A model generated the notes under the pieces. That model was not told where the DNA came from. It saw only the letters and a program-made list of their open reading frames with translations, and did no database searches. 64,000 bases of DNA from positions 558,001 to 622,000 of the forward strand of contig NZ_SIZZ01000001.1 of the NCBI RefSeq assembly GCF_004322705.1. Reading direction: 5' to 3'. The DNA comes from Dyella terrae (GTDB taxonomy: Bacteria > Pseudomonadota > Gammaproteobacteria > Xanthomonadales > Rhodanobacteraceae). How positions within the stretch are numbered: position 1 is the stretch's first letter; each line of letters opens with the position of its first letter. This document shows positions 10,253 through 19,916 of this stretch, one piece after another. The translations under genes and the position numbers were made by a program.

Positions 10253-11248
10253 GTGGCCCTCGCCGAGTCACTCGAGAAGGTCTGGTATGAAGGCGCACGG
10301 GCCCCATGGTGGGCCTGGCCGCTGATGTGGCTCTATGCGGCGGTCATGCGGCTTCGCCGTGCGTTCTATGCGATCGGCGTGTTCTCTCGTGTTCGCCTGG
10401 CCTGCCCGGTGATTGTGATCGGCAACGTCACCGTCGGTGGAACGGGCAAAACGCCCTTGACCATCGCACTGGCGCGCGCGCTTCAACAGCGTGGATTCCG
10501 GCCCGGCGTGGTCAGTCGCGGTTATGGCGGCACCGAGCATGGGCCGCTCCTGCTGGACGATGCATCGACGCCTGTCCAGGTCGGCGACGAGCCGGCGCTT
10601 ATGCGGGCCCATGGTCTTACGGTGGCCATCGGCCGCGACCGCCCTGCGGCGGGACGACGGCTGATCGAAGCGGGATGCAACGTGATCATTGCGGATGACG
10701 GGCTCCAGCATTATCGGCTGGCACGTGACCTGGAAATCTGCGTCATCGATGGCGCGAGGCGTTTTGGCAACGGCAGGCTCCTGCCACTGGGCCCGCTGCG
10801 CGAATCCGCCGCGCGCGCCGCGCAAACTACCTTCCAGGTCTGCAATGGAGAGCGGGCAGGTGCCGGCGAGGTACCCATGCGCCTGGAGGGCGGAACGTTG
10901 CGTGCACTGGTGGATGGGCATGTGCGGCCGCTCGAAGAGCTGAGGGGCCATCGCGTGCATGCAGTGGCGGGGATCGGCAATCCACAGCGTTTCTTCGACA
11001 GCCTGCGAGCCCGGGGGCTCGAGGTGGTGCCGCATCCGTTCCCAGACCACCATCGCTACGTCGCATCCGACATCGACTTTGGCGACTGTTCGCCGGTCCT
11101 GATGACGGAGAAGGATGCGATCAAATGCCAGGCATTTGCGCAACCACACTGGTGGGCGGCGCCGGTGACCGCCGAATTGCCCGAAGCCTTTTTTGACGAT
11201 GTGGCTGCGCGCCTTGACCGCGTGGACACGGCGCGCGATCTTCCTTAA
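10253..11248 (+). CDS. lpxK: tetraacyldisaccharide 4'-kinase (lipid A 4'-kinase)
   Basis: 331 aa, GTG start. Phosphorylates the 4' position of the lipid A disaccharide at the inner membrane. An N-terminal hydrophobic segment (about 18-45) is followed by the P-loop VGGTGKTPLT (61-70), and by VSRGYGG and IIADDGLQHYRLARD, which are LpxK signatures. It follows msbA by 9 bases and ends the operon at a strong terminator. Confidence 0.96.
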   Translation: MALAESLEKVWYEGARAPWWAWPLMWLYAAVMRLRRAFYAIGVFSRVRLACPVIVIGNVTVGGTGKTPLTIALARALQQRGFRPGVVSRGYGGTEHGPLLLDDASTPVQVGDEPALMRAHGLTVAIGRDRPAAGRRLIEAGCNVIIADDGLQHYRLARDLEICVIDGARRFGNGRLLPLGPLRESAARAAQTTFQVCNGERAGAGEVPMRLEGGTLRALVDGHVRPLEELRGHRVHAVAGIGNPQRFFDSLRARGLEVVPHPFPDHHRYVASDIDFGDCSPVLMTEKDAIKCQAFAQPHWWAAPVTAELPEAFFDDVAARLDRVDTARDLP

Positions 11249-11304
11249 GCGCCTACCCTGATGTGTCGTATCCGGATGCGTGAGGCTTCTGGTCGTTGAC
11301 CATT

Positions 11305-11342
11305 CAATCAAAAGGCCGGCATGGCTGCCGGCCTTTTGATTG
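11305..11342. terminator. bidirectional intrinsic terminator between lpxK and the glycine-zipper gene
   Basis: A perfect 16-bp inverted repeat (11305-11320 with 11327-11342) encloses the loop atggct. The stem has a GCCGGC core with flanking A and T runs, so it can terminate transcription from either side. It serves lpxK on the plus strand and the convergent minus-strand gene ending at 11374. Confidence 0.88.
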
Positions 11343-11373
11343 TCCTGCATGACCCAGTAGTCACATCGGGCTG

Positions 11374-11868
11374 TTACTGGATGCGCACCACGTTGCCATT
11401 CGGATCGACCTGCACCAGATCGCCGGCGCGGATCGTGCTGGCATCGGCCACCGTGATATTCGAGTAGCTGCCGTCGCCCATGCGCAGGCGCAGTGTGAAC
11501 GTTTCGCCGCCACCACCCTTGCCGATGGCGTTGCCGGCGAAACCACCGCCCACAGCGCCGGCAACCGTAGCCAGCTTGCGACCATCACCCTTGCCGACCT
11601 GGTTGCCCAGCACGCCACCGGCCACGGCGCCAATGATGGCACCGGCGGTGCCGTGGTTGCGGCCCGCGGTCACGTTGCGTTCGATGGCTTCGACGGTGCC
11701 GCACTGGTTGCAGCGCAGGAAGATGCCGTCATTGCGGACCAGGACATCGCCATTGAGGCTGCCACTGTTCACCGGAGCCTTGGCAGGCGTCGCCGCCAGG
11801 GAGGCGCCACTGGCGAGCAGGGCAAAGATGGTGCCGAAAGTCAGGGCGAGATAACGCTGGGTGCTCAT
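11374..11868 (-). CDS. glycine zipper 2TM domain-containing envelope protein
   Basis: 164 aa from the start at 11868, with a cleavable signal peptide (hydrophobic core LALTFGTIFALLASGASLA, ending AAA/TPA). The mature part has a CNQC pair (ERN-preceding), then a Gly-rich double helix with repeats of the GAIIGAVAGGVLGNQVGKGDGR type, as in glycine-zipper outer-membrane or 17-kDa antigen-like proteins, and a C-terminal beta-rich tail. These proteins usually sit in the periplasm or outer membrane; specific function is unknown. An upstream start at 12021 is open but lacks signal-peptide character. It is a single-gene unit convergent with lpxK. Confidence 0.82.
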   Translation of the reverse strand: MSTQRYLALTFGTIFALLASGASLAATPAKAPVNSGSLNGDVLVRNDGIFLRCNQCGTVEAIERNVTAGRNHGTAGAIIGAVAGGVLGNQVGKGDGRKLATVAGAVGGGFAGNAIGKGGGGETFTLRLRMGDGSYSNITVADASTIRAGDLVQVDPNGNVVRIQ

Positions 11869-12106
11869 GGGTGTTCCGTGCGATGAGGTGATGGAAAGTG
11901 TAGGTGGCGAAACATGACTGCCAGATGGATCGCCCGACGGTGGATCATGCTTGCCTGACAGCGCGTCGACAGCTCCGCGACTTGCCAAGCGGCGAGGGAG
12001 GCAATTCCTTAGAATAGGCATCCGGGGCAGGGTATGACCCCTGTCGCCGTCGGATAGGGCCGACGCGCACGCCCGCTACTTTGCCCGCATTTGATCTGGA
12101 GTTTCC

Positions 12107-12505
12107 ATGAGCTTGATCCTAGTTCCGGTGTCTTACGGCGAGTTGATCGACAAGATCACGATCCTGGAAATCAAGTCTCGCCAGATCAAGGATCCGGCCA
12201 AGCTGGCGAACGTGCACAAGGAGCTTGAGCTCCTTAACGCCACCTGGAGCAGCGATCCCGTCTCGAGCATTGATATCTCCGACGAGCGCGCGCGCTTGCT
12301 GGCGGTCAATGAGGCCCTGTGGGATATCGAGGATCAGGTGCGCCTGAAGGAGAAGGCAGGGGCCTTCGAGCAGGAATTTGTCGAGCTGGCGCGTTCGGTT
12401 TACTTCCGCAATGACGAGCGGGCTGCGCACAAGCGCGCGATCAACCTGAAGCTCGGGTCACAACTGGTGGAAGAGAAATCCTATGAGGATTACAAGGCGC
12501 GCTGA
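12107..12505 (+). CDS. DUF6165 family protein
   Basis: 132 aa, soluble, highly charged and mostly alpha-helical. It begins MSLILVPVSYGELIDKITIL and carries long helical segments with IKSRQIKDP and LWDIEDQVRLKEKAGAFEQ. I recognise it as the DUF6165 family, small proteins found beside LPS or glycan glycosyltransferase genes; no biochemical role is known to me. Its neighbours here, a convergent GT9 enzyme and kdkA, agree with an envelope polysaccharide connection. The family label is from memory and the function is open. Confidence 0.75.
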   Translation: MSLILVPVSYGELIDKITILEIKSRQIKDPAKLANVHKELELLNATWSSDPVSSIDISDERARLLAVNEALWDIEDQVRLKEKAGAFEQEFVELARSVYFRNDERAAHKRAINLKLGSQLVEEKSYEDYKAR

Positions 12506-12512
12506 GCGCCTT
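12494..12512. terminator. hairpin spanning the DUF6165 stop codon
   Basis: A 7-bp perfect stem (12494-12500 with 12506-12512) encloses the loop that contains the TGA stop. There is no T tract on the plus side, so it may be an imperfect terminator or simply stabilise the 3' end. The remaining gap to the convergent gene end at 12584 holds nothing else obvious. Confidence 0.35.
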
Positions 12513-12583
12513 CCCGGGCGATCCGGGGACCGCTGTTTGGCCGGGCGTTAGCCAGCCCCGGGTGCAACATGACAAGCAGTCCG

Positions 12584-13624
12584 TCAGTAGCCCATCTGGG
12601 CTGCCGCCGCTTCGAAGCGATCGATCACGTCATCCACGCTGATCAGATCCATGACGCCGGGTTTCTCGATCTTCGTGCCCCAGGGGAGATCGCTCGCCGG
12701 CTTGCCCAGGTACTGCCGCGCTGCTTCGTCGTATTTGTTCGCGCACCAGCGGCGGTCGGAATAGGGGCCAGAACGGTCGGGATTGCTGGCGGCATGCAGG
12801 CCCAGCACTTTGCAGCCCACGGCATTGGCCATGTGCATGGGGCCGGAATCCGGCGTCAGCAGCAGTTGCGCACGGGTCAGCATCGCCAGTAGTTGCTTGA
12901 GCGTGTCCTTGCCGGTCAAGTCCAGCGGCGGTGTTTTGCACGCCGCCATGACGGCATCGGCCATGGTCCGTTCGTAGGTCGACGGGCCGCCGACCAGAAC
13001 CGTGCGCCAGCCACGCACGTGCGCATGATCGATGACAGCGGCGTAACGCTCCGGGCGCCAGTTGCGCAAGGCATGGCTGGAGGTGGGGCTGACGAGCAGG
13101 GTCGGCCTGTCGCCAGGCCATTGCGCGTGCGCCCACGCCATCGCGTCTTCGGACACAGGAATGTCCCAGCGCACCTGGGTCTGTTTGAGGCCCAGCGGCT
13201 CGCAGAAACTACCCGTTGCGTCGAGGACATGCTCGCCGGTGCGCGCCGGAATCCGCTCATTGATGACCAGGCTGTGGAGATCCTTCGCACGCGCCCAGTC
13301 GTAGCCGATGCGCCGGCGCGCCTTGACCGCCAGGCTCAGCACGTTTGATCTCAGTGCTACCTGCATGTGGAGCAGGGCATCAAATTGCTGCCCCTTCAGC
13401 GCCTCGCGGACGGCCCTGAAGCCCTCCTTGCCAGCCCCTTTGTCGAAGGTGACGAAGTCGACGCCGGGCAGATCGCCCACCAGCCTGCGCTCCAGCTTGC
13501 CAACGATCCAGGTCAGCCGCGTCTGCGGCCACGCGGCCTGGAGGGTGCGAACCAGCGGGACGACATGGGTTACGTCGCCGATGGCCGACGTACGAAGAAG
13601 GCAAAGTGAAGCAGGAGCAGACAT
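12584..13624 (-). CDS. glycosyltransferase family 9, LPS heptosyltransferase-like
   Basis: 346 aa from ATG 13624 (MSAPASLCLLRTSAIGDV); an ATG at 13651 would add nine residues. The N-terminal LLRTSAIGDVTHVVPLV and the C-terminal TPDSGPMHMANAVGCKVLGLHA are hallmarks of the GT9 family (WaaC, WaaF, WaaQ), which transfers heptose from ADP-heptose to the LPS inner core at the inner face of the membrane. It is transcribed divergently from kdkA, so the two share a short upstream region of about 30-60 bases. The exact acceptor, and whether it is WaaC or WaaF, cannot be decided here. Confidence 0.85.
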   Translation of the reverse strand: MSAPASLCLLRTSAIGDVTHVVPLVRTLQAAWPQTRLTWIVGKLERRLVGDLPGVDFVTFDKGAGKEGFRAVREALKGQQFDALLHMQVALRSNVLSLAVKARRRIGYDWARAKDLHSLVINERIPARTGEHVLDATGSFCEPLGLKQTQVRWDIPVSEDAMAWAHAQWPGDRPTLLVSPTSSHALRNWRPERYAAVIDHAHVRGWRTVLVGGPSTYERTMADAVMAACKTPPLDLTGKDTLKQLLAMLTRAQLLLTPDSGPMHMANAVGCKVLGLHAASNPDRSGPYSDRRWCANKYDEAARQYLGKPASDLPWGTKIEKPGVMDLISVDDVIDRFEAAAAQMGY

Positions 13625-13681
13625 AGGGCTTGGGATAGAATCGTCAGTCATGGACAAGGGCAGGGCGCCATAGAGCCGGAC

Positions 13682-14431
13682 ATGATGAATCATGAGCAGC
13701 TCCTTGTGAGCAGCAGCGGGGCGATTCTGTTCGACCCGGCGCTCTCGCCACAAGTCGGACCGGCGTGGTTCGACCAGGATCACTGGCAAAGCCTGGGTGC
13801 CCTGCGGACCCAGGTGGGCGGTCGTGGCAGCGTGGCCCTGATCGATACACCGGCAGGTGAGTGCGTTCTGCGCCACTACCGCCGTGGCGGCCTGGTGGCC
13901 CGCCTCCTTGGCGATCACTACCTCTGGACCGGTGCCGACCGCACCCGGGCCTTCTCGGAATTCCGACTGCTGCTGTCCATGGCCCATGAGGGGCTCCCGG
14001 TGCCCCGGGCCGTGGCTGCTCGCTATGTCCGGGACGGGCTGTTCTACAGGGCCGACCTGATCACGGTTCGCCTGGCAGATGCATCCACCCTCGCGGAGCT
14101 GCTGGCGGTGGGGCGGCTCGACGCCGAACTGGCGGAGCTGGTGGGGGCGCTCGTGGCGCGCTTCCATCGTGTGGGTATCTGGCACGCCGATCTGAATGCC
14201 CACAATATCCTCGTCACGGGGAGCGAGCTGTTCCTGATCGACTTTGATCGCGGCGAACGCCGCCGCCCCGCCGAAAGCTGGCGTCTGGCCAATCTCCAGC
14301 GCCTGCGGCGCTCGCTGATCAAGCTGGGCGCGGCGCCACGCGGCGAGCATGTCTTTGACGATACGATCTGGAAGCCCCTGCTATACCGTTACGAACTCAC
14401 CCTGGGTTCGGAGCAGCTTGGCCTGCTTTGA
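13682..14431 (+). CDS. kdkA: 3-deoxy-D-manno-octulosonic acid kinase
   Basis: 249 aa. KdkA phosphorylates the Kdo residue attached to lipid A using ATP, as in Haemophilus and Vibrio, which carry a single phosphorylated Kdo. Diagnostic features are the N-terminal ALRTQVGGRGSVALI and LRHYRRGGLVARL, and the kinase catalytic segment WHADLNAHNILV with IDFDRG after it, which correspond to the HxDxxxxN and DFD motifs of small-molecule kinases. Neighbouring GT9 and DUF6165 genes support an LPS core role. The following hydrolase gene begins at or just after its stop. Confidence 0.92.
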   Translation: MMNHEQLLVSSSGAILFDPALSPQVGPAWFDQDHWQSLGALRTQVGGRGSVALIDTPAGECVLRHYRRGGLVARLLGDHYLWTGADRTRAFSEFRLLLSMAHEGLPVPRAVAARYVRDGLFYRADLITVRLADASTLAELLAVGRLDAELAELVGALVARFHRVGIWHADLNAHNILVTGSELFLIDFDRGERRRPAESWRLANLQRLRRSLIKLGAAPRGEHVFDDTIWKPLLYRYELTLGSEQLGLL

Positions 14432-14454
14432 GTCCGACCTGGATCCCTGACACG

Positions 14455-15213
14455 ATGAACTGGACCCTGCATTTCCTGGGCGTAGGCGCGGCTCACGCGG
14501 TGGAGCTCGGCTCGTCGTCGGTGGTGCTGGAGCGCAATGGCGAGCCGCTGTTGTTGGTCGACTGCGGCCCCGACGTGCTCGATCGCTACATGGCTGCCTA
14601 CGGCAAGCCGCCGGGCGCGGTCTACATTACGCATACGCACATGGATCACGTTGGTGGCCTGGAACGGCTGTTTTTCCGTCTCTGGTTCGACGATGCCCTG
14701 AAGGGCAGGACGCGTGTGTTCGTGCATGCGGGTCTCTTGCCATGGCTGCAGACGCGCGTGGCCGACTATCCCAACGTGCTGGCTGAGGGCGGCGTCAATT
14801 TCTGGGAAGCGTTTCAACTTGTCACCGTGACGCGCGGCTTCTGGCTGGATGGCCTGTGGTTCGACGTCTTCCCCACGCGCCACCACATGCTGGGTACGTC
14901 CTACGGCATTGCACTGGAAGGGTGCTTCGCCTTTACCGGCGACACGCGTCCGGTGCCCGAGGTGCTCGAACGTTTTGCCAGCGGGCGGGAATTGATTGCC
15001 CATGACTGCGGACTGGTGGGCAATCCGTCGCATACCGGTGTTGACGACCTGGAGCGGGAATATTCGCCCGTCCTGCGCCAGCGCCTGTGTCTTTACCACT
15101 ACGGCAGCGCCGCGGACGGCGCCACGCTGGCCGGCATGGGATATCGCGTCGCGCAGCCCGGGGAGCGTGTCTTATTGACGGCCCCGGCGCCTTTGCGGCC
15201 CGACGCCGGCTGA
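14455..15213 (+). CDS. MBL-fold metallo-hydrolase
   Basis: 252 aa from ATG 14455. The metal motif THTHMDHVGG (H60, H62, D64, H65) and a later FTGDTRPVPE and HDCG segment show a metallo-beta-lactamase-fold hydrolase of the RNase Z/PhnP-like kind with two metal ions. Substrate is unknown. An in-frame TTG at 14428 overlaps the kdkA stop (TTGA) and would add nine residues; coupling makes it possible, but the ATG fits the start of the fold better. It is likely co-transcribed with kdkA. Confidence 0.8.
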   Translation: MNWTLHFLGVGAAHAVELGSSSVVLERNGEPLLLVDCGPDVLDRYMAAYGKPPGAVYITHTHMDHVGGLERLFFRLWFDDALKGRTRVFVHAGLLPWLQTRVADYPNVLAEGGVNFWEAFQLVTVTRGFWLDGLWFDVFPTRHHMLGTSYGIALEGCFAFTGDTRPVPEVLERFASGRELIAHDCGLVGNPSHTGVDDLEREYSPVLRQRLCLYHYGSAADGATLAGMGYRVAQPGERVLLTAPAPLRPDAG

Positions 15214-15243
15214 GACGATCTCCCCTCAATCGGAGATCACGTC

Positions 15244-15272
15244 TTGTGCGGATTCGGGGCTGCGTTTATCAT
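15244..15272 (+). promoter_or_regulatory. predicted sigma-70 promoter for tRNA-Ser
   Basis: TTGTGC at 15244-15249 and TATCAT at 15267-15272 are separated by 17 bases and lie about 50 bases upstream of the tRNA-Ser gene. The region between the hydrolase stop and the tRNA has no other feature. Prediction from base pattern only. Confidence 0.45.
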
Positions 15273-15322
15273 TTCGCCTCTTTGCCGGGTCGCAAGCCCC
15301 TGCAAGGCGATTTCACCATCGC

Positions 15323-15415
15323 GGAGAGGTGTCCGAGTGGTTGAAGGAGCACGCCTGGAAAGTGTGTATACGGCTTATCCCCGTATCGCGGGTTCGAATC
15401 CCGCCCTCTCCGCCA
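15323..15415 (+). tRNA. tRNA-Ser (anticodon GGA)
   Basis: 93-nt class II tRNA including an encoded CCA. The acceptor stem is 15323-15329 with 15405-15411, G73 at 15412 and CCA at 15413-15415. The anticodon arm is CACGC-loop-GUGUG with GGA at 15357-15359, and there is the long serine variable arm and a TTCGAAT T-loop. It is very close to E. coli tRNA-Ser(GGA) in sequence and reads UCC/UCU codons. Confidence 0.97.
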
Positions 15416-15476
15416 GTGAGTGAAATCGTCGACGGTTGATCCGTCATCCCAGGGCAGTCCAGGTGCCCACGTCTAT

Positions 15477-15586
<110 letters not shown>

Positions 15587-15753
15587 GCCTTTTCGGGGCC
15601 GCTGCGCTCCTGCGGGCTGACTTGCCTCATGCGACTTGGCACAATCATCTTCGGCCCCAAGTTAGTATCCGTCTTCACCCATCTGAAACGTCCGAACCTG
15701 CTGCGATCGCCTTGCGGTGCAGTCGGCCGGGCGTCATGAGCAGGCTCTAACGC

Positions 15754-17418
<1,665 letters not shown>

Positions 17419-17447
17419 TCACAGTCAAAGATGTCGGAGTACAGGTC

Positions 17448-17771
17448 ATGAGAGGTCAAATCGGCCAGTTGATGCAGCAAGCCCAGCGCATGCAGGATGA
17501 AATGAAGCGTGCGCAGGAAGAAATCGCCAAGCTCGAAGTCACGGGCTCGTCGGGTGGCGGTCTGGTCAGCGTGGTGATGTCCGGTGCGCACGAAGTGCGT
17601 CGCGTGCAGATCGACCGCAAGCTTTTCGCGGATGACCCGGAGATGGCGGAAGACCTCGTTGCTGCGGCAGTGAACGACGCCGTGAACAAGGTGGCCGAGG
17701 CCAGCAAGAGCCGCATGGGTGGCGTCACGTCGGGTCTGAACCTGCCGCCCGGCTTCAAGATGCCGTTCTGA
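17448..17771 (+). CDS. ybaB: YbaB/EbfC family nucleoid-associated protein
   Basis: 107 aa, the usual length. The helix [20 protein letters not shown] is followed by [16 protein letters not shown] and ends LPPGFKMPF, all typical of YbaB/EbfC, a small dimer that binds DNA and affects nucleoid structure. It is encoded between dnaX (29-base gap) and recR (49-base gap), the conserved dnaX-ybaB-recR order. Confidence 0.95.
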   Translation: MRGQIGQLMQQAQRMQDEMKRAQEEIAKLEVTGSSGGGLVSVVMSGAHEVRRVQIDRKLFADDPEMAEDLVAAAVNDAVNKVAEASKSRMGGVTSGLNLPPGFKMPF

Positions 17772-17820
17772 TGAATGGCGCGCCCGGGCACAAGCTTCGG
17801 GTGCGACCTGACGTGCACGC

Positions 17821-18414
17821 ATGAGCAAACTCCTCACCGATCTGATCGAAGCGCTGCGTTGTCTCCCCGGTGTCGGTGGGAAGAGCGCCCAGCGCATGGC
17901 TTTCCACTTGCTGGAGCGCGACCGTGAGCGGGGCATGCGCCTCGCGCATGCGCTGGAAGAGGCGATGCAGCGCGTGGGCAACTGCTCGCGCTGCCGCAAC
18001 TTCAGCGAAGATCCGGTGTGCCCGATCTGCGCCAGCAGCAGCCGCGACAAGCAGGTGCTTTGCGTGGTCGAGTCGCCGACTGAGCTGGCCGCGATCGAAC
18101 AAGCCACCGGATTTCGGGGCCAGTACTTCGTCCTGCTCGGCCGTCTGTCGCCGCTCGACGGACTGGGTCCGGAGGAGCTGGGCCTGGATCTCCTGGCGGA
18201 ACGCCTGGGGTCGGGCGAGATCGAGGAAATGATCATCGCCACCAATCCCACCGTGGAAGGTGAGGCGACCGCACATTACCTCGCGCAGCTGGCGCGCGCT
18301 GCGGGCGTGAAGCCCAGCCGCCTGGCCCATGGCGTGCCGCTCGGCGGCGAACTGGAATTCGTCGATCGCAGCACGCTGGCGCATGCGTTCGGCAGTCGGC
18401 AGACGGTGCGCTGA
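17821..18414 (+). CDS. recR: recombination mediator RecR
   Basis: 197 aa. RecR acts with RecF and RecO to load RecA at gaps. An N-terminal helix-hairpin-helix ([17 protein letters not shown]), a zinc finger with C55, C58, C67 and C70, a Toprim domain opening [12 protein letters not shown], and the C-terminal Walker-B-like [19 protein letters not shown] are all intact. It ends two bases before the next gene. Confidence 0.97.
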   Translation: MSKLLTDLIEALRCLPGVGGKSAQRMAFHLLERDRERGMRLAHALEEAMQRVGNCSRCRNFSEDPVCPICASSSRDKQVLCVVESPTELAAIEQATGFRGQYFVLLGRLSPLDGLGPEELGLDLLAERLGSGEIEEMIIATNPTVEGEATAHYLAQLARAAGVKPSRLAHGVPLGGELEFVDRSTLAHAFGSRQTVR

Positions 18415-18416
18415 GC

Positions 18417-18833
18417 ATGAGCGACAGCACGGCACCAACGCTGCGCATGGAAGTCCCGGGCATCGACGAATACCGCGCGATGCGCCTGGCAACCGGGTTG
18501 AGTGACAAAACGGTCGAAGCCGCCGGCATCGGCCTTGCCGCAAGCTGGAGCGCCGTCTGCGTGCGCGATCAGGGACAGTTGATCGGCATGGGGCGCGTCG
18601 TCGGCGACGGTGGCTGCTTTTTCCTGGTCGTCGATATCGCCGTATCGCCCGATTGGCAAGGCAAAGGCATCGGCAAGCGGATCATGGCCGCGCTCATGGA
18701 TGACCTGCGTGCCCGCGCGCCGACCTCATCGATTGTCGGCCTGTTTGCCGACCGCGAAGCGTGGCGTCTCTACGCGCAGTTCGGATTCACACTCTCGGCA
18801 CCGGCATCGCAAGGCATGATGCTGCGGCTGTAA
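18417..18833 (+). CDS. GNAT family N-acetyltransferase
   Basis: 138 aa. The acetyl-CoA binding motif A is VSPDWQGKGIGKRIMAAL (Q-x-x-G-x-G), with the preceding beta strand FFLVVDIAV and a C-terminal YAQFGFTLS segment, as in small single-domain GNAT enzymes. The substrate cannot be predicted. It starts two bases after recR and the HIT gene follows after 17 bases, so it may share the dnaX-recR transcript. Confidence 0.88.
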   Translation: MSDSTAPTLRMEVPGIDEYRAMRLATGLSDKTVEAAGIGLAASWSAVCVRDQGQLIGMGRVVGDGGCFFLVVDIAVSPDWQGKGIGKRIMAALMDDLRARAPTSSIVGLFADREAWRLYAQFGFTLSAPASQGMMLRL

Positions 18834-18850
18834 CGTACGAAGGAGCAGTC

Positions 18851-19195
18851 ATGGGCGACACCATTTTCGGCAAGATCATCCGCCGCGACATTCCGGCCGA
18901 CATTGTTTATGAGGACGACAACGTCCTTGCTTTTCGCGACCTCAATCCGCAGGCGCCTGTGCATGTGCTCTTCATCCCGAAGCGCGCCATAGCCACGCTT
19001 GATGCGGCAACCGACGCCGATGCCGAGCTGCTGGGTAAGCTGATGCTCGCCGCTGCCGCTTATGCGCGCAGCGAGGGTCTGGCCGAGCAGGGGTATCGCG
19101 TGGTGATGAACTGCAATGAGCACGGTGGGCAGACGGTGTTCCATGTCCATCTGCATTTGCTGGCCGGCCGCCGGATGCAGTGGCCGCCGGGCTGA
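18851..19195 (+). CDS. hinT: HIT family nucleotide-binding hydrolase (HinT-like)
   Basis: 114 aa from ATG 18851, which has aggag about six bases upstream. The histidine triad HVHLH at 98-102, inside GGQTVFHVHLHLLAGR, is complete, and the N-terminal DTIFGKIIRRDIPADIVYED is typical of HinT/YcfF purine nucleoside phosphoramidases. It is a cytoplasmic homodimer whose biological substrate is usually unclear. It is followed by a strong terminator. Confidence 0.94.
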   Translation: MGDTIFGKIIRRDIPADIVYEDDNVLAFRDLNPQAPVHVLFIPKRAIATLDAATDADAELLGKLMLAAAAYARSEGLAEQGYRVVMNCNEHGGQTVFHVHLHLLAGRRMQWPPG

Positions 19196-19228
19196 GGCGA
19201 ACTGCCGATAGCTTGATAGGTCCTGCAA

Positions 19229-19260
19229 AAAAAAGGCGCTCCCGGAGGAGCGCCTTTTTT
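19229..19260. terminator. bidirectional intrinsic terminator between the HIT gene and slp
   Basis: A perfect 14-bp inverted repeat (19229-19242 with 19247-19260), loop cgga, with an A run on one side and a T run on the other. It separates the plus-strand HIT gene from the minus-strand lipoprotein gene ending at 19267. Confidence 0.92.
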
Positions 19261-19266
19261 GTTCCA

Positions 19267-19857
19267 TCAGCCATGCGGCCTGGGTGCGGGCGGCACCGGA
19301 CGCGGCACGACGATCACGCGTGGCTGGTAGTAGTACGGGTAACCCCAGCCACCACCCCAATACGGACCCCAACCCGGGCCCCAGAAGGGATCGTAGTAAC
19401 CCGGCGGGTACTGCACATACGTGCGCTCGGGCCACAGGTAGACCACGTCGGCCTCGATGCGCGGATAGGCGTAGTCGAAATCGCCAACCTTCTTCGACAC
19501 CGTACCGTGCAGCGTGCCGGTTACGGTCACTTCGCGGCCGCGAGCGAACACTTCCGGGTCATAGAAACCGGCGCGGCAGGCGACGAAGCGCCCCTGGCCC
19601 TCGACGTCATGGCTGCTCTTGGGGCGCGCCTGGCTGTCGAGCGGGCGGGACAGCATGTAGAAGCAGGTTTCCTGCGGACCGGGTTCGGTCGAAATGATCT
19701 CGCCGCCCCACCGCACCTTCGAGCCGCCGGCGCCGCCTTGTTGCGCTGCTGAAGTGTCGATTTGGGTATAGGTGCCCTGCAACGGCTGGGGGATCGATGC
19801 ACAGCCGGCCAGGGTGGCAATGGCTGCCGCCAGGCCCAGGGTCTTGTAAGTGGACAT
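19267..19857 (-). CDS. slp: Slp family outer membrane lipoprotein
   Basis: 196 aa from ATG 19857, preceded by ggagaaag. A lipoprotein signal peptide ends in the lipobox LAGC with C19 as the lipidated cysteine. The mature domain (VRWGGEIISTEP, FYMLSRPLDSQARPKSS, GREVTVTGTLHG) matches the Slp family of starvation/acid-inducible outer-membrane lipoproteins. The C-terminal 40 residues are rich in Gly, Trp, Tyr and Pro, an unusual, probably extended tail. It lies 59 bases downstream of the transglutaminase gene on the same strand and may be co-transcribed with it. Confidence 0.85.
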   Translation of the reverse strand: MSTYKTLGLAAAIATLAGCASIPQPLQGTYTQIDTSAAQQGGAGGSKVRWGGEIISTEPGPQETCFYMLSRPLDSQARPKSSHDVEGQGRFVACRAGFYDPEVFARGREVTVTGTLHGTVSKKVGDFDYAYPRIEADVVYLWPERTYVQYPPGYYDPFWGPGWGPYWGGGWGYPYYYQPRVIVVPRPVPPAPRPHG

Positions 19858-19916
19858 AACCGCTTTCTCCATCGTTGGGCGAGTGCCCTTGCACCCGCGG
19901 TTCCACTGCATTGGGC

